Of a stretch of DNA of 6,564 bases, positions 5,886 through 6,564 are shown in pieces. The DNA is from Desulfotignum sp. (lineage in GTDB: Bacteria > Desulfobacterota > Desulfobacteria > Desulfobacterales > Desulfobacteraceae): contig JAABSS010000034.1 of the NCBI GenBank assembly GCA_011390235.1, positions 1-6,564 on the forward strand, read 5' to 3'. Each line of letters begins with the position of its first letter. Position 1 is the stretch's first letter. The notes under the pieces were generated by a model. The model was not told the DNA's origin and did not search any database. It worked only from the letters and a program-made list of their open reading frames with translations. A program made the position numbers and the translations under genes.

Positions 5886-6563
5886 TCACAGTGCCCGGGC
5901 GTGTTCTTCAAACCGCGCCACCTGGTCCCGGTAATAGGACTGCCTGTCTCCGGCCAGGGCCAGGGCCTGTTTTGCCGCAGCCACAGCCTCCGGCACCCGG
6001 TTGTTGACAAACAGGGCCTCGGCATAGGTGTCCAGGATAAAGGACTCTCTGGAAATTGCCAGGGCCTGTGATGCCAGTTCCAGGGCCTTTTCATAATCGC
6101 GGACCTGTTCGTCCGGGCAGGTGGCATACAGCCAGGCAAGGTTGTTGAGGGCATGGACATTGTCTTTGTCAATATGCAGCACGTTTTCCCAGGCATCTTC
6201 GGCCCTGGAAAATTCTTTTTTGTTATAATAATAATCGCCTACAAACACATACAGATCCGCATTTTCAGGTTCCACCTCCATCTGCTGGAACAGCAGATGT
6301 CCGGCAATAAAATTTTCAAATGCCGGCTGTAACCGTCCATAATTGAGGCTGTAGCCTGCCCAGAACACCCCGGCCAGCACCAGAACAAACCCTGCGATCA
6401 TCTGTTTGACCCGACGGTGGTGCCAGTCTATCAGGGCCGGGTTTTTCTGGCATTTTTCTAAAAATCCTATGCGCTGGGCGATGCTGAAATGGTGCCAGTT
6501 GGGCCGGTCCATGGCCTGCCGGCCCAGGGTGGCGATCTTGTAAAATGTGCGGATCAACGGCGC
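5886..6563 (-). CDS. Membrane-anchored TPR protein, C-terminal part (5' end outside window)
   Basis: The frame is open to the right edge, giving at least 225 residues, so the in-frame TTG at 6557 need not be the start. Counting from that codon, residues 16-50 hold a basic and aromatic stretch (RPNWHHFSIAQRIGFLEKC, HHRRVKQ). Residues about 53-73 (MIAGFVLVLAGVFWAGYSLNY) form one membrane helix. After it come TPR-like units: ENFIAGHLLF...VEPEN, ADLYVFVGDYYYNKKEFSRAEDAWENVLHIDKDN, VHALNNLAWLYA, and a final pair up to KQALALAGD. The basic side before the helix suggests a cytoplasmic N-terminal part and periplasmic TPRs. The HFSIAQRI segment faintly recalls the C-terminal part of M48-type membrane zinc peptidases. 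No HExxH is in view, so that is a guess to test on the missing half. Confidence 0.8.
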   Translation of the reverse strand, partial: APLIRTFYKIATLGRQAMDRPNWHHFSIAQRIGFLEKCQKNPALIDWHHRRVKQMIAGFVLVLAGVFWAGYSLNYGRLQPAFENFIAGHLLFQQMEVEPENADLYVFVGDYYYNKKEFSRAEDAWENVLHIDKDNVHALNNLAWLYATCPDEQVRDYEKALELASQALAISRESFILDTYAEALFVNNRVPEAVAAAKQALALAGDRQSYYRDQVARFEEHARAL

Positions 6564-6564
6564 T

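Overview
The window reads as a chromosomal segment of a Gram-negative anaerobic deltaproteobacterium (Desulfobacterota). A sulfate reducer of the Desulfobacterales is the best guess. This is inferred from protein style: a short NifU/IscU-type scaffold, a stand-alone KhpA, a very long TPR lipoprotein beside a VanZ-like gene, and an ACGAAG-type intergenic palindrome. No rRNA or other phylogenetic marker is present to prove it.

Layout, left to right. (1) 2-1323, + strand: the C-terminal half of glucose-1-phosphate thymidylyltransferase (rfbA) overlaps dTDP-4-dehydrorhamnose reductase (rfbD) by ATGA. These are the first and last steps of dTDP-L-rhamnose synthesis for surface polysaccharide. (2) 1369-4064, + strand: a small VanZ-like membrane protein is followed 23 nt later by a 761-residue lipoprotein made almost wholly of about 21 TPR units. 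It resembles the PrsT lipoproteins of PEP-CTERM/exosortase polysaccharide loci. A possible promoter lies across the rfbD stop, and base composition drops sharply in GC there. (3) 4094-4324, - strand: the KH-domain RNA-binding protein KhpA converges on the TPR gene with a 29-nt gap that shows no hairpin. (4) 4325-4613: a 289-nt divergent intergenic region with a candidate promoter facing each way and an inverted repeat over the khpA -10 box. (5) 4614-5739, + strand: a NifU/IscU-type Fe-S scaffold protein with all three cluster cysteines, then an unnamed lipoprotein whose reading frame has no ordinary start codon near its signal peptide. (6) 5740-5885: a gene-free stretch with a perfect 28-bp inverted repeat and a second imperfect hairpin that could terminate the leftward gene. 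(7) 5886 to the right edge, - strand: the C-terminal part of a one-pass membrane protein with periplasmic TPRs.

Regions 1 and 2 fit a cell-surface polysaccharide or export locus: nucleotide sugar supply, a membrane protein and an outer-membrane TPR scaffold. Regions 3 to 5 look like housekeeping genes (RNA binding, Fe-S assembly). I see no CRISPR array, transposase, integrase, tRNA, rRNA or recognisable defence module. The least explained items are the start of the lipoprotein at 5104-5739 and the long palindrome at 5760-5822.
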